This document shows positions 8,989 through 18,013 of a DNA stretch of 64,000 nucleotides, one piece after another (position 1 is the stretch's first letter; every line of letters begins with the position of its first letter). The notes beneath the pieces are model-generated. The model had not been told where the DNA came from, did not search any database, and saw only the letters and a list, made by a program, of their open reading frames with translations. The stretch lies in the NCBI RefSeq assembly GCF_030519655.1, contig NZ_JAUMIT010000003.1, forward strand, positions 124,001 through 188,000. Direction: 5' to 3'. The stretch is from Wenyingzhuangia gilva. GTDB lineage: Bacteria > Bacteroidota > Bacteroidia > Flavobacteriales > Flavobacteriaceae. The position numbers were made by a program, and so were the translations under genes.

Positions 8989-9342
8989 TTATAATGGGCT
9001 ATCTAACCAGTTTAGGAATTTTAGGTAATACAAGGCTATAATGTTTTCTGTTGATTTTATTGTATTTGTAACAAGAGCGTGGCTATATGATGGGGTGTCA
9101 TCATCATTATTATTTTTAATATGCTCTTTTCTTTTAAAATAATTAATAATTGCTATTTCACGATCTAATAGTATAAGTGCTTTATTATAATTGCTTTGTT
9201 CAACAACAATATTATAATATATTTCGTTATAGTTATCAGTTTTTTTTATAATTGAAACAGATATGTTAGAAGCATTTTCAATAGTGTTTTTTATATGACA
9301 GGCATCTAAATTATTTTTGAATTTGTAGGGTATAGTTTTCAT
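8989..9342 (-). CDS. Hypothetical 117-aa protein
   Basis: Not recognised. 117 aa, no signal peptide or membrane segment, rich in Asn, Ile and Tyr, with an acidic NNNDDD stretch near residue 80. The first 65 residues (two short segments, the second ending NKALILLDREI) faintly recall DUF2007-type proteins, but this is weak. A clear terminator follows its stop, and it is divergent from the exopolysaccharide operon, so it may share regulation with it. It could still be a fast-evolving orphan. Confidence 0.5.
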   Translation of the reverse strand: MKTIPYKFKNNLDACHIKNTIENASNISVSIIKKTDNYNEIYYNIVVEQSNYNKALILLDREIAIINYFKRKEHIKNNNDDDTPSYSHALVTNTIKSTENIIALYYLKFLNWLDSPL

Positions 9343-9777
9343 AGCATTTTATGTTTAGCATAGCAATTCTAATTTAGTAAAAAATAATTTAAAAACATTT
9401 TTTTTTTCAATTATTTTAGGTTATCATTTTACTATATAAAATCATTATAGTCTTTAAATTCTGAAGACAGTTAAATATATCGAGTTTTAAAACATATCTA
9501 AATCTTATTGATATAGTTTTTGATTAACAAGGTCTAATCAAAAACGTTAGACTTTTTTTTCTTGAATATGGTTTGTTTTTTATCTCAAGACCCCCTTATT
9601 TTATTTACACTAATATTCTTTTTATTAACAAATGTTTAGTGTTTTTTTGTTGTGATTAGACTAGTTTTGCATAACAATTGTTAAGAATAATAGATTTACC
9701 TCACTTTTTGTGTGAAATATTTATTATTTCTGCAATATAGGTTGATAAGTATTTAAGATGTTTTACAGAAAAGATAC
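9343..9777 (+). other. Leader and intergenic region of the exopolysaccharide operon
   Basis: 435 bases with no ORF. It contains overlapping mutually exclusive hairpins at 9516-9560 (separate entry), a perfect palindrome AACAATTGTT (9673-9682), and a consensus -7 box TAGTTTTG (9662-9669) without a matching -33 TTG at the usual distance. The -7 box lies 108 bases before the first gene. The region between the operon and the divergent small ORF is the likely control point for the whole operon. Confidence 0.55.
9516..9560 (+). promoter_or_regulatory. Possible transcription attenuator (terminator and competing hairpin)
   Basis: GTCTAA (9532-9537) pairs with TTAGAC (9547-9552) and is followed by eight T residues (9553-9560): a standard intrinsic terminator. 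A second perfect 11-bp helix, GTTTTTGATTA (9516-9526) with TAATCAAAAAC (9535-9545), uses the same bases as the terminator's left arm, so the two cannot form together. That is the geometry of an attenuator or antiterminator. No upstream promoter was identified with confidence, so the element could instead end an unannotated short RNA. Confidence 0.5.
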
Positions 9778-10986
9778 ATGGATTTTATAAACTGGTTATA
9801 TTCTTTAAAACTCACTATAGGAAGCTTTCCTTTTATAATACAAGTCTCTATAGTATTTATATGTTTAAGTTTGTTTATGTCTGTTTTTTTGGTTATTTAC
9901 TTAACAATAATTAGAAATACAAATAAAATAAAAGAAAAGCTACAGGATAATATCGCTCCAAAGGTTAGTCAGCTCTTTATGGAAATTATTCACAATAATT
10001 ATCTTGAGAAAGAACAAGAGGTTAAAGAAAAGTTTGAAGAAATTATTGATTCTGACCATAAAAAAGTAAGAAAAAACAAAAAGTATAAACACGATTTAGC
10101 AATTGAAAGCTTAATAAAAATTCGTCAAAATTATAAAGAAGAGTCTGATAGGTATTCGTTAATTATTAGAGCATTAAATATAGAAAAATACATAGGAACT
10201 AAATTTTCTAAACTTACATATGGTGCTAAGAAAAAGGCTATATTAGAACTAGCAGAATTAGGATTGTCCTCATCAGATTCTAGAGTGCTTTCATATACCT
10301 ACAGTTCAAACAATGAAATTCAAACAGAAGCAAGATTATCATATCTAAGTTTAAGTCGTAACGACCCGTATCGTTTTTTTGATGAAATCAAAGGAGAAAT
10401 GTCTAGTTGGAGTCAAATAAAGCTAATGAATTTACTTATAGAACAATCTAATACTGAAGGTTTGCCGAATTTTGGTAAGTGGATTGGGTATTCCAAAAAT
10501 GATTCATTAGTAATTTTTCTCTTAAAAGCAGCTACTTATTTTGATCAAAAAAAAGCGATAGGAACCATTAGGGAGAAAATAAGAAGTGATAATCATATAT
10601 TAAGGAGTGAAGTTATTACAGCTCTTGGTAAACTTAAAGATTTTGAAATTGAAGATCATTTAAAAAATACTTATCAAAACGAATCCGATCTTTGTCAGGT
10701 ATCAATTATTAAAGCTATTGGTTATCTTGGTAGTGGTAAATCTTTAGAATTTTTAAAACAAAGCTTTTATGAAGCTACCAGTTTGGATATTAAAAAAGTG
10801 ATTGCTACGGTTATTTTTGATTATGATACCGATGGTAAAATGTTGTTTTTTGAAATGAAATCAAAAATAGAAAACAAAGTAGATTTCAGCCAAAAGCCTC
10901 TAGAAATAAACAGTTATAAAGAAAATTTATATTTTAATTTACAGTTGTTTAAGCATATAGAAAATGATTTAATTTTATACAAATAA
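9778..10986 (+). CDS. Membrane-anchored HEAT-repeat protein of the exopolysaccharide operon
   Basis: 402 aa. A hydrophobic segment at about residues 18-46 anchors it; a charged linker (about 50-125) and then helical HEAT-like repeats follow, clearest at about 260-350 (SEVITALGKLKDFE, VSIIKAIGYLGSG). The soluble part is probably cytoplasmic by the charge after the membrane segment. HEAT repeats bind proteins, so it may be a scaffold or regulator for the synthase encoded one base downstream. No enzymatic motif was seen. First gene of a five-gene operon. The family is recognised only at repeat level. Confidence 0.75.
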   Translation: MDFINWLYSLKLTIGSFPFIIQVSIVFICLSLFMSVFLVIYLTIIRNTNKIKEKLQDNIAPKVSQLFMEIIHNNYLEKEQEVKEKFEEIIDSDHKKVRKNKKYKHDLAIESLIKIRQNYKEESDRYSLIIRALNIEKYIGTKFSKLTYGAKKKAILELAELGLSSSDSRVLSYTYSSNNEIQTEARLSYLSLSRNDPYRFFDEIKGEMSSWSQIKLMNLLIEQSNTEGLPNFGKWIGYSKNDSLVIFLLKAATYFDQKKAIGTIREKIRSDNHILRSEVITALGKLKDFEIEDHLKNTYQNESDLCQVSIIKAIGYLGSGKSLEFLKQSFYEATSLDIKKVIATVIFDYDTDGKMLFFEMKSKIENKVDFSQKPLEINSYKENLYFNLQLFKHIENDLILYK

Positions 10987-10987
10987 A

Positions 10988-12397
10988 ATGTTAGAAAGTA
11001 TTACATATTACTACGAGTATTTTATTTTTTACTATGCTTCTTCAATGATTTTTAGTTATCTATTCTTAGGTACTATTTCAATAATTAATTTAATAAAGTA
11101 TAAGAGTTATAATTCAGATAAGGATGATGATGTCTTAATGAAATCTCCTTTGGTACCAGGAATTTCTGTAATAGCTCCTGCATACAATGAAGAAAAAACG
11201 ATTATTGAAAATGTAAAGTCCTTACTAACCTTAGAATATCCACTTTTTGAAGTGATTATTGTAAATGATGGTAGTAAAGATAAAACATTAGATAAACTGA
11301 TAGATGAATTTGAACTTATAGAGGTCGACTTTTTGTATTTAGAAAAAATAAAAACAAAACCCTTTAAACGAATTTTTAAGTCTACAAACCCACAGTATTC
11401 TATTTTAACCGTAGTAGATAAAGAGAATGGAGGAACAAAAGCTGATGCTTCTAACGCTGGAATTAATGCATCCGTTTTTCCATATTTTTTATGTACTGAT
11501 GTTGATTGTGTATTAAGTAGGCAAACTTTGTTAAAAATGATAAAACCTTTTTTAAATACAGAGGGAAAAGTTATTGCTGTTGGGTCTACTCTTAGGATGT
11601 TAAATGGTTGCGAGGTGAAGAATGGGGTGATTACTCGGGTAAAACCTCCAAAAAGACTAATTCCTTGTTTTCAAGAATTAGAATACATTAGAGGATATTT
11701 ATTAAGTAAAATGGGTTGGTCGTTTATTAATTCAGTACCAAACGTATCTGGCGGTTTAGGACTTTTTGATAAAGAAGTGGTTATAAAGTCAGGTGGTTAT
11801 TCAGGTGATTCCCATGCAGAGGATATGGATATGACAACTAAAATGGCATGTTACATGATGGATAATAATCTTAAATATAGAGTTGTATACATTCCAGTCT
11901 CGTGTTGTTGGACAGAAGGACCAACTACTGTTAAGGTATTAGGCAGACAAAGAACAAGATGGGGAGCTGGTTTGGCTCAAATATTTAAAGTACATCGTAA
12001 AGTACTGTTTAATAGAAAATATAAAAAATTAGGATTAATTACTTTTCCCTACATTTTTATATTCGAATTTTTAGCTCCAATTATAGAGTTTGTAGGGGTC
12101 TTGTTTTTTATTTATTTAGCAATTATGAATAAAATTAACTGGAGCATGGCTTATATCATAATGTTATATTCTTACACCTTTGCAATTTTTATAACAACAC
12201 TTGTTATTATTCAAGACCATATAGTATTTCATCATTATAAAAGAACCAGAGAAGTTTTTCGGTTGGTTTTAATGGGGTTTTTAGAACCGCTTTTATATCA
12301 TCCTTTAATTGTTTTTTTTGCAATAAAAGGATATTTTAACTTTTATAAAGGAAAAGAGTTAAAATGGGGAACAATGACAAGAACAGGAGTTAATTAA
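10988..12397 (+). CDS. Processive family 2 glycosyltransferase (exopolysaccharide synthase)
   Basis: 469 aa. An N-terminal membrane helix (about 14-36) precedes a GT2 domain (about 55-330) with all four signature elements: VNDGSKD (near 92), the TDVD motif (near 170), AEDMDM (near 277) and QRTRW (near 320). Three further hydrophobic segments lie at about 350-445. D,D,D,QxxRW with flanking helices is the pattern of synthases that polymerise and export a sugar chain through the inner membrane, such as BcsA, PgaC and hyaluronan synthase. No PilZ domain is visible. The sugar cannot be read from the sequence. One base follows the HEAT gene and four precede the TPR/barrel gene. Confidence 0.92.
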   Translation: MLESITYYYEYFIFYYASSMIFSYLFLGTISIINLIKYKSYNSDKDDDVLMKSPLVPGISVIAPAYNEEKTIIENVKSLLTLEYPLFEVIIVNDGSKDKTLDKLIDEFELIEVDFLYLEKIKTKPFKRIFKSTNPQYSILTVVDKENGGTKADASNAGINASVFPYFLCTDVDCVLSRQTLLKMIKPFLNTEGKVIAVGSTLRMLNGCEVKNGVITRVKPPKRLIPCFQELEYIRGYLLSKMGWSFINSVPNVSGGLGLFDKEVVIKSGGYSGDSHAEDMDMTTKMACYMMDNNLKYRVVYIPVSCCWTEGPTTVKVLGRQRTRWGAGLAQIFKVHRKVLFNRKYKKLGLITFPYIFIFEFLAPIIEFVGVLFFIYLAIMNKINWSMAYIIMLYSYTFAIFITTLVIIQDHIVFHHYKRTREVFRLVLMGFLEPLLYHPLIVFFAIKGYFNFYKGKELKWGTMTRTGVN

Positions 12398-12401
12398 TAA
12401 T

Positions 12402-15287
12402 TTGTATATGAAAATAAGTTTACGTACATGTTTGTTTTTCTTGCTGTTTGGAGTAAATGTAAATGTTTTTTCTCAATTCTTAGGAATAGAAAATCCTTAT
12501 TTTAAAGCAGCTAAACAAGCTGGTGTAGAAGGAGATTTTAGAAAATCAGCTGACTTATGTCTTCAGGGATTGAAAAAAAGTCCCTCTGACAATGACCTAA
12601 GGCAGCAGTTAGGAAAAAGTTATATGCAGTTAAAAGAGTTAGATAGTGCTCGTTTCTTTTTATCTAAAGTTGTAAATGAGGATGAAGATAATATACCTGC
12701 TAGACAATATTTAGTAAATGTAGAATATCAAAGTAAAAGATATTCTAGTGCTATATGTTATGTTAATGAATTATTGGAAAAGAAACCCTATACTAAAGAA
12801 CTTTGGCTAAAAAAAATATCGATATATAAAGAAATTGGAAATTATGGAGAAATTAAAAGATCCATTAAAAGATTAAGAGATATTTTTCCAAATGATACGG
12901 TAGTTGAAAAACAGTATAATTTTATAATGAGTCAGGAGGGATTTAAAGTTGCTAAAACAGGAAACGCTGATGAGGCTAAAAAGATTTATTTAAATATTTT
13001 AGAAGAATCTCCTGATGATAAAAATATATATATAAGTTTGATTAATCTAGAGACCAATCAAGGATCCTTAAACTCCGCATTAGAGTATGCAGAAAGAGGA
13101 TTGAAATATTACCCTAATGATTTAGAATTAATCAAAAAGAAAATAGGGATTTTAGAGGCTTTAAAAAGATATGATGTTGCCATAAGTTATTTAAAATCTA
13201 AAAATAACGATGTTCCTAAAGATTTTTTTAATAAGATTGAAAGATATTTAGTATCTGAAGCGGCTAGGTTTTATGAAAATACAGATCCATATATACTGCA
13301 TCAAAAATCTTATGCTTTAGATAGAAATAGAAATTCGTATCATTATTTGTTAAATAAATCAATAGAAAGAGGGTATTATAATGAATCCTTGAAACTAATA
13401 GAGCAAGGACTTTTAAGATATCCAAACGATAAAGATTTATTAGTAAAACAAATGTTTATCTATAAAAAACAAAATAATATTTCTAAATATTATGAGTCAG
13501 TTTATACTTTATACGAAAGGTATCCAGAAGATTATGATATTAGACAAGAGTATGCATCTGTTTTATTGTCAGAAGCAAAAGAATATACCTCACAAAAACA
13601 GTATCAGGCAGCATTAGATAATTATTTTATCTTACTTAAATTTTCGGAGTTTTCTGAAATCGCAAATAATAATATTTTTGTGGTATATACTTTACAAAAT
13701 AACACTACAGGAGCATTAAGTCAAATTGATGCAATGATTGAAAGCGAACCTGAAAAAAAAATAAATCTAGTTAAGAAAGCTGAATTACTAAAAGATATTA
13801 AAGATTTTGATGCGGCTTTAAGTATTGTAAATAGTTTGATTTTAGAATTTCCTGAGGAAAAAAAGTATAAAACACAATATGTATATTATTCTGATTTATA
13901 CATGAAGGATTTAATAACTGATGAATTATACTATAAAGCCCTTCCTGTAGCAGATAAAAGTTTAGAAGTTGATAGAACCAATAAGTTAACATATAATTAT
14001 GCTATTAATGCTTCTTCAGCAATGAAAAAGTATGATAAGATGTTGGTTTATACTGATAGTGCAGTTTATCATTATCCTGATGATATTGATTTAAAGTTAA
14101 AGAGAATAGCAGCATATTCTAATCTAAAAAATCATCAAAAAGCAACGGAACTTTTGGAGGAATTGGAAAATAAATATCCACAAGACATAAGAGTGAAAGG
14201 TGTTTTAGTAGAAGAAAGGTATAAGCTAGCGACCAATGCTGAAAAAAATGAAGACTATGACACGGCCAATACTCTTTATAATTCTATTTTATTACTAGAT
14301 TCTTTAAATATTCCCACCTATCAAAGATTGGTAAATTTATCTATCAATCAAAAAGATTATACAAATGCAATGGTATATGTAGATAGAGCTTTAGAAATTG
14401 ACCCCAATCCTGAGCAAAAATTCTTTTTATATAAAAAAGGAGTTGTTTATGAAATGACTGAAGATTTTGAAAAAGCTTATGAGTATCAAAAGATGAAAGA
14501 AGATGTAGATTTAAATGATCATTTAGATTATTTGTTAAGTAAAAAAATGAAGAACATACTAGGAATAAATTATTTAAAAGTTTACTCAGGTCAAGAAAGT
14601 TTTACTTCTGCTGTTGCAGGAATTTACTATCAAAGAATTTTAAAAAAGAATACTTATGGTTTACGTCTTAATTATGCATCAAAAGAAAGTGATGGTGTAG
14701 GTTTACAACTACAAGGAGAATGGTCTCATAAATTTTCTTCTACATTTTACACACAGTTAGATGCTTATATAGGAAATCTTTATTTTCCGAAATTTAAAAT
14801 ATCAGGTACTGCATACAAATATTTAAAGAATGATTGGGAGGTAGGTTTAGGTGTTGGATTGACCAAGGTTCCTACAGGAAAAGAATTTTTTAATGTTCAA
14901 GGAATCTTGTCAAAAGATATCGGTGATTTTTGGTTAAATGCTAGATTAAATGTTTTATTTAGTGAAGGAGCTGTATACAACAACTGGTTTGGTCAAGCTA
15001 GATATAACATTAATGGTAATGGTGATTATTTTGTAGCCATGGCTTCAACGGGTAATGCACCTCAAGAAGATAGAGCAACTAATTTTCAAATAAATACTTT
15101 TTTAACGTATACCAACTCTATGGTTGGTGCCGGATATAGATGGAATCATAAACATAAGTACACTTATGGAATTCAAGGGAATTGGTATAATTTTTATATA
15201 CCAGGTACTACAAATAATGGTTTACCTGTTCCAAGCTCTAGGGTAGATCAATATCATTTGTTATTTGTCATCCAAACTAAATTTTAA
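12402..15287 (+). CDS. TPR outer-membrane protein with C-terminal YaiO-type beta-barrel
   Basis: 961 aa. Signal peptide ends about NVFSQ. Residues about 30-680 are TPR-like helical repeats, seen as repeated tyrosine-rich pairs such as ALEYAERGLKYYPND and ESLKLIEQGLLRYPND. From about 690 the sequence becomes alternating beta strands (YYQRILKKNTYGLRLNY, WEVGLGVGLTKVP) and ends in Phe, like the YaiO outer-membrane barrel family. This periplasmic TPR plus porin arrangement parallels PgaA and BcsC, the exit pores for poly-GlcNAc and cellulose. It is cotranscribed with the GT2 synthase. A second ATG six bases in may be the true start. Confidence 0.85.
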   Translation: MYMKISLRTCLFFLLFGVNVNVFSQFLGIENPYFKAAKQAGVEGDFRKSADLCLQGLKKSPSDNDLRQQLGKSYMQLKELDSARFFLSKVVNEDEDNIPARQYLVNVEYQSKRYSSAICYVNELLEKKPYTKELWLKKISIYKEIGNYGEIKRSIKRLRDIFPNDTVVEKQYNFIMSQEGFKVAKTGNADEAKKIYLNILEESPDDKNIYISLINLETNQGSLNSALEYAERGLKYYPNDLELIKKKIGILEALKRYDVAISYLKSKNNDVPKDFFNKIERYLVSEAARFYENTDPYILHQKSYALDRNRNSYHYLLNKSIERGYYNESLKLIEQGLLRYPNDKDLLVKQMFIYKKQNNISKYYESVYTLYERYPEDYDIRQEYASVLLSEAKEYTSQKQYQAALDNYFILLKFSEFSEIANNNIFVVYTLQNNTTGALSQIDAMIESEPEKKINLVKKAELLKDIKDFDAALSIVNSLILEFPEEKKYKTQYVYYSDLYMKDLITDELYYKALPVADKSLEVDRTNKLTYNYAINASSAMKKYDKMLVYTDSAVYHYPDDIDLKLKRIAAYSNLKNHQKATELLEELENKYPQDIRVKGVLVEERYKLATNAEKNEDYDTANTLYNSILLLDSLNIPTYQRLVNLSINQKDYTNAMVYVDRALEIDPNPEQKFFLYKKGVVYEMTEDFEKAYEYQKMKEDVDLNDHLDYLLSKKMKNILGINYLKVYSGQESFTSAVAGIYYQRILKKNTYGLRLNYASKESDGVGLQLQGEWSHKFSSTFYTQLDAYIGNLYFPKFKISGTAYKYLKNDWEVGLGVGLTKVPTGKEFFNVQGILSKDIGDFWLNARLNVLFSEGAVYNNWFGQARYNINGNGDYFVAMASTGNAPQEDRATNFQINTFLTYTNSMVGAGYRWNHKHKYTYGIQGNWYNFYIPGTTNNGLPVPSSRVDQYHLLFVIQTKF

Positions 15288-15300
15288 TTAAGGACTCTTT

Positions 15301-17409
15301 ATGAAAAAACTATTTGTTATTTCATTTTTATTCTGTTGTTTTTTGGGGTTTTCTCAACAAGAAAATATACTTTTTTATAAAAAAGGAGTAACCAAGCCCA
15401 TTATTTATGTTACAAGTGTTAGTAATAACTTAATTACTCCAATTAGTAATTTTCAAAAACAAATTAGGAAAGCTTTAGGTTTAAGAATTTTATTCTCACC
15501 TAAGTATGATCCAAATGCAATTAATATAAGTTTTAATTTTGTTAACAGTGAAACTTTAAAAAACAAAGAGTTCGAGGTTTATTTAGATGGAAAAGAATTA
15601 ATGATAAAAGCTAGTTCAAACACAAATTTTGAAAAGGCCATAAGATATATTATTTCAGATTTATTAGAAGTAAAACAAGAAAATACCATTATATATTTAA
15701 AAAATAATAAGATTGCTCAAAGACCTTTACAGACCAGCTTTGATTATAGAGAAGTTTATTTTTCTCAAAACTTCAATAAAAATATTAGAGCTGAGTATAA
15801 TACGCAATATTTAGAATTAGAATGGGGATTATGGGGTCATAATATTATTAAATGGGTAAAAAATGAAAAAGTTACAGATAATTTGTATGCCTTAGTAAAT
15901 GGGAAGAGAAATCACGATCAATTATGTTTTTCGAGTTCTGAATTAAAAAACATCATTCATAAAAATGTAAAAAGAATATCAGAAGAAGATGCTTCCTTAA
16001 AACGATTTATGATTGCTCCAAATGATAATAGTTTGGTTTGTCAGTGTAATTTGTGTTTGGCTAAAGGAAATACTAAAAAGAATGCAAGTCCCGCTGTATT
16101 TAGTTTAATTTCTAAAATGGCAATGCAATATCCTTCTAAAACATTTTGGTCTTTAGGATATGTTACAACTAAAACACCACCAAATTTTAAGCTTCCTAAT
16201 AATGTAGGTGTTTTGTTAAGTACTATTGATTGTCAGGAATCTTTACCATTAACTAATACTTTAAAAGGCAAGAGTTTTTTAAACCAAATATCAGATTGGA
16301 ATACTAAAATTAAGAATATATATGTATGGGATTATGTAGTGAATTTTGATAACTATATGGATTTCTACCCAATATTTAATTCAACTAAAAAAAATCTACA
16401 AGCATATAAAGAAAATGGTGTCACAGGTGTTTTTTTTAATGGTAGTGGTTATGATTACTCAATATTAGAAGAAGTAAAATATCATGTTTTAGCCTCCCTT
16501 TTAAGTGATGTTGAAAGTTCAGTAGATGATTTAATTTTAGAAGGAACTAAAAAATATTATCCCCAAATAACTGATGAAATATATGAGTATTTAAAATTTA
16601 TTGAAGAGAAATCACAAACAAAGCAAGGTATTTACAGCAGTATTAATGAAGCTAAAAAAAGATATCTTACTTTAAATAAATTAAAAGAACTAGAAGAAGC
16701 TATTAATAAAGTTCCTTCAAATTTAAGGTTAAATCAATTTAAAATAGGTGTCTTGTTTTTAGAACTTGAATTAATGAGGGTTAACGGTTTAAACAATGAA
16801 GGATATGCTTTTTTAAATAATGATGAAATCAAACTTAATGTTAAAGTAGAATCTAACCTTAATCAATTAGGAAAGTTGCTAAAATTGAGTCAATTATATA
16901 AAATAAGTGAAAGAAATGAAACATTTTCTAATTATCTAGAGCAGTGGAAACAACTTTTAATTAAAATAAAAAGCAATCCTTCTTTTTATGATATTAACAT
17001 TTCTTCTGAAACTAAATTAGATGAGGATTATAATAATATTAATATTTTAAATGATGGAGCTTTTGGTTTTGAAGATTATAATAACAATTGGTTAGTCTTT
17101 AGTGGAGGTGAGTTGAGAATAAATATAAGCAGTCAGAAATGTGTTGATAATGTATTTCATAAAATTGAATTAAGCTTATTAAGTGATGCTAAGCATAAAA
17201 TCTTTTTGCCAAATAAAATTCAGCTTTTAAATGAGGAAAAAAAAGTAATTAAAGAAATCAGCCTAATAAATAAAGAAAATGCAAATCCTTTTATAAAAAA
17301 TATTGAGTTTTCTTTACCTTCATCTTATAGCAATAAATGTTTATACACCATAAAATTATTTAATGCCAACAAATCAATAGCCATTGATGAAATTAGATTT
17401 TTAAAATAA
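15301..17409 (+). CDS. DUF4838-type secreted glycosidase-like protein
   Basis: 702 aa with a signal peptide (ends about GFSQ). An N-terminal alpha/beta region (about 35-120) is followed by a TIM-barrel-like region with LEWGLWGHN, CFSSSEL, CQCNLC and VWDYVVNFDNY, the pattern of DUF4838 proteins, relatives of alpha-glucuronidases. A beta-rich C-terminal part begins about residue 555. In the operon it sits where PgaB (deacetylase/hydrolase) or BcsZ would, so periplasmic trimming or editing of the nascent polymer is the natural inference. The CxCxxC cluster may bind metal. Catalytic residues were not identified. Confidence 0.72.
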   Translation: MKKLFVISFLFCCFLGFSQQENILFYKKGVTKPIIYVTSVSNNLITPISNFQKQIRKALGLRILFSPKYDPNAINISFNFVNSETLKNKEFEVYLDGKELMIKASSNTNFEKAIRYIISDLLEVKQENTIIYLKNNKIAQRPLQTSFDYREVYFSQNFNKNIRAEYNTQYLELEWGLWGHNIIKWVKNEKVTDNLYALVNGKRNHDQLCFSSSELKNIIHKNVKRISEEDASLKRFMIAPNDNSLVCQCNLCLAKGNTKKNASPAVFSLISKMAMQYPSKTFWSLGYVTTKTPPNFKLPNNVGVLLSTIDCQESLPLTNTLKGKSFLNQISDWNTKIKNIYVWDYVVNFDNYMDFYPIFNSTKKNLQAYKENGVTGVFFNGSGYDYSILEEVKYHVLASLLSDVESSVDDLILEGTKKYYPQITDEIYEYLKFIEEKSQTKQGIYSSINEAKKRYLTLNKLKELEEAINKVPSNLRLNQFKIGVLFLELELMRVNGLNNEGYAFLNNDEIKLNVKVESNLNQLGKLLKLSQLYKISERNETFSNYLEQWKQLLIKIKSNPSFYDINISSETKLDEDYNNINILNDGAFGFEDYNNNWLVFSGGELRINISSQKCVDNVFHKIELSLLSDAKHKIFLPNKIQLLNEEKKVIKEISLINKENANPFIKNIEFSLPSSYSNKCLYTIKLFNANKSIAIDEIRFLK

Positions 17410-17927
17410 TGAATAGATATCTTATATATATATTATTTTTCTCTCTAGTTGCTTGTATAGGTGATCTTAGTAGAGATAAAGCTGTAGATTATTTAGAACA
17501 GACCTCTATGAGAATAGAGGATCCAGAGAGACATTATTTTCCTATTATTAGAGGAGCTATATTAAAAACGGCGTTTAAATTTTATAACACAGGAGATCAT
17601 CCTTTAGTACTTAAAGATGTTAATACTTCTTGTGGTTGTACAAATGTACAATATTCACCAGGTCTTATATCACCAGGCAGTTATGGTGAAATTTATATTG
17701 AATATAATAGTGGTAAAAATATAGGACATGTAGAGTTTTATATCGATGTATATGCAAATTTAGATACTGTATTTAAGAAAACAATTAAGTTTGATATTAA
17801 TGTGGTAACAGGTGCGGATTATACCAGAGATTATGAAGAAGTATATAATGAGTTTTTAAAAGGTCAGAATGCAGAATATAAAAAGAAGGGATATTATACT
17901 GAGTTAGATGGACAAGTAAAGTACTAG
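17409..17927 (+). CDS. DUF1573 lipoprotein
   Basis: 172 aa. Lipobox VAC at Cys16 makes it a lipoprotein. Residues about 45-150 form an immunoglobulin-like DUF1573 domain with the diagnostic TSCGCTNVQY. Its ATG overlaps the stop of the DUF4838 gene (TAATG), so the two are translationally coupled. DUF1573 function is unknown; the fold suggests protein or chaperone-like binding in the periplasm. Last gene of the exopolysaccharide operon, followed by a strong terminator. Confidence 0.8.
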   Translation: MNRYLIYILFFSLVACIGDLSRDKAVDYLEQTSMRIEDPERHYFPIIRGAILKTAFKFYNTGDHPLVLKDVNTSCGCTNVQYSPGLISPGSYGEIYIEYNSGKNIGHVEFYIDVYANLDTVFKKTIKFDINVVTGADYTRDYEEVYNEFLKGQNAEYKKKGYYTELDGQVKY

Positions 17928-17950
17928 TACAATAATAATTATATAACACA

Positions 17951-17980
17951 AAAAACCACTATCTAAGGATAGTGGTTTTT
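17951..17980. terminator. Bidirectional terminator, exopolysaccharide operon and thrC
   Basis: A 13-bp perfect stem, AAAAACCACTATC with GATAGTGGTTTTT, around a TAAG loop, between convergent operons. Confidence 0.92.
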
Positions 17981-18013
17981 TTATTAATAACTCTATTTTT
18001 TAAATTTAGAGAT

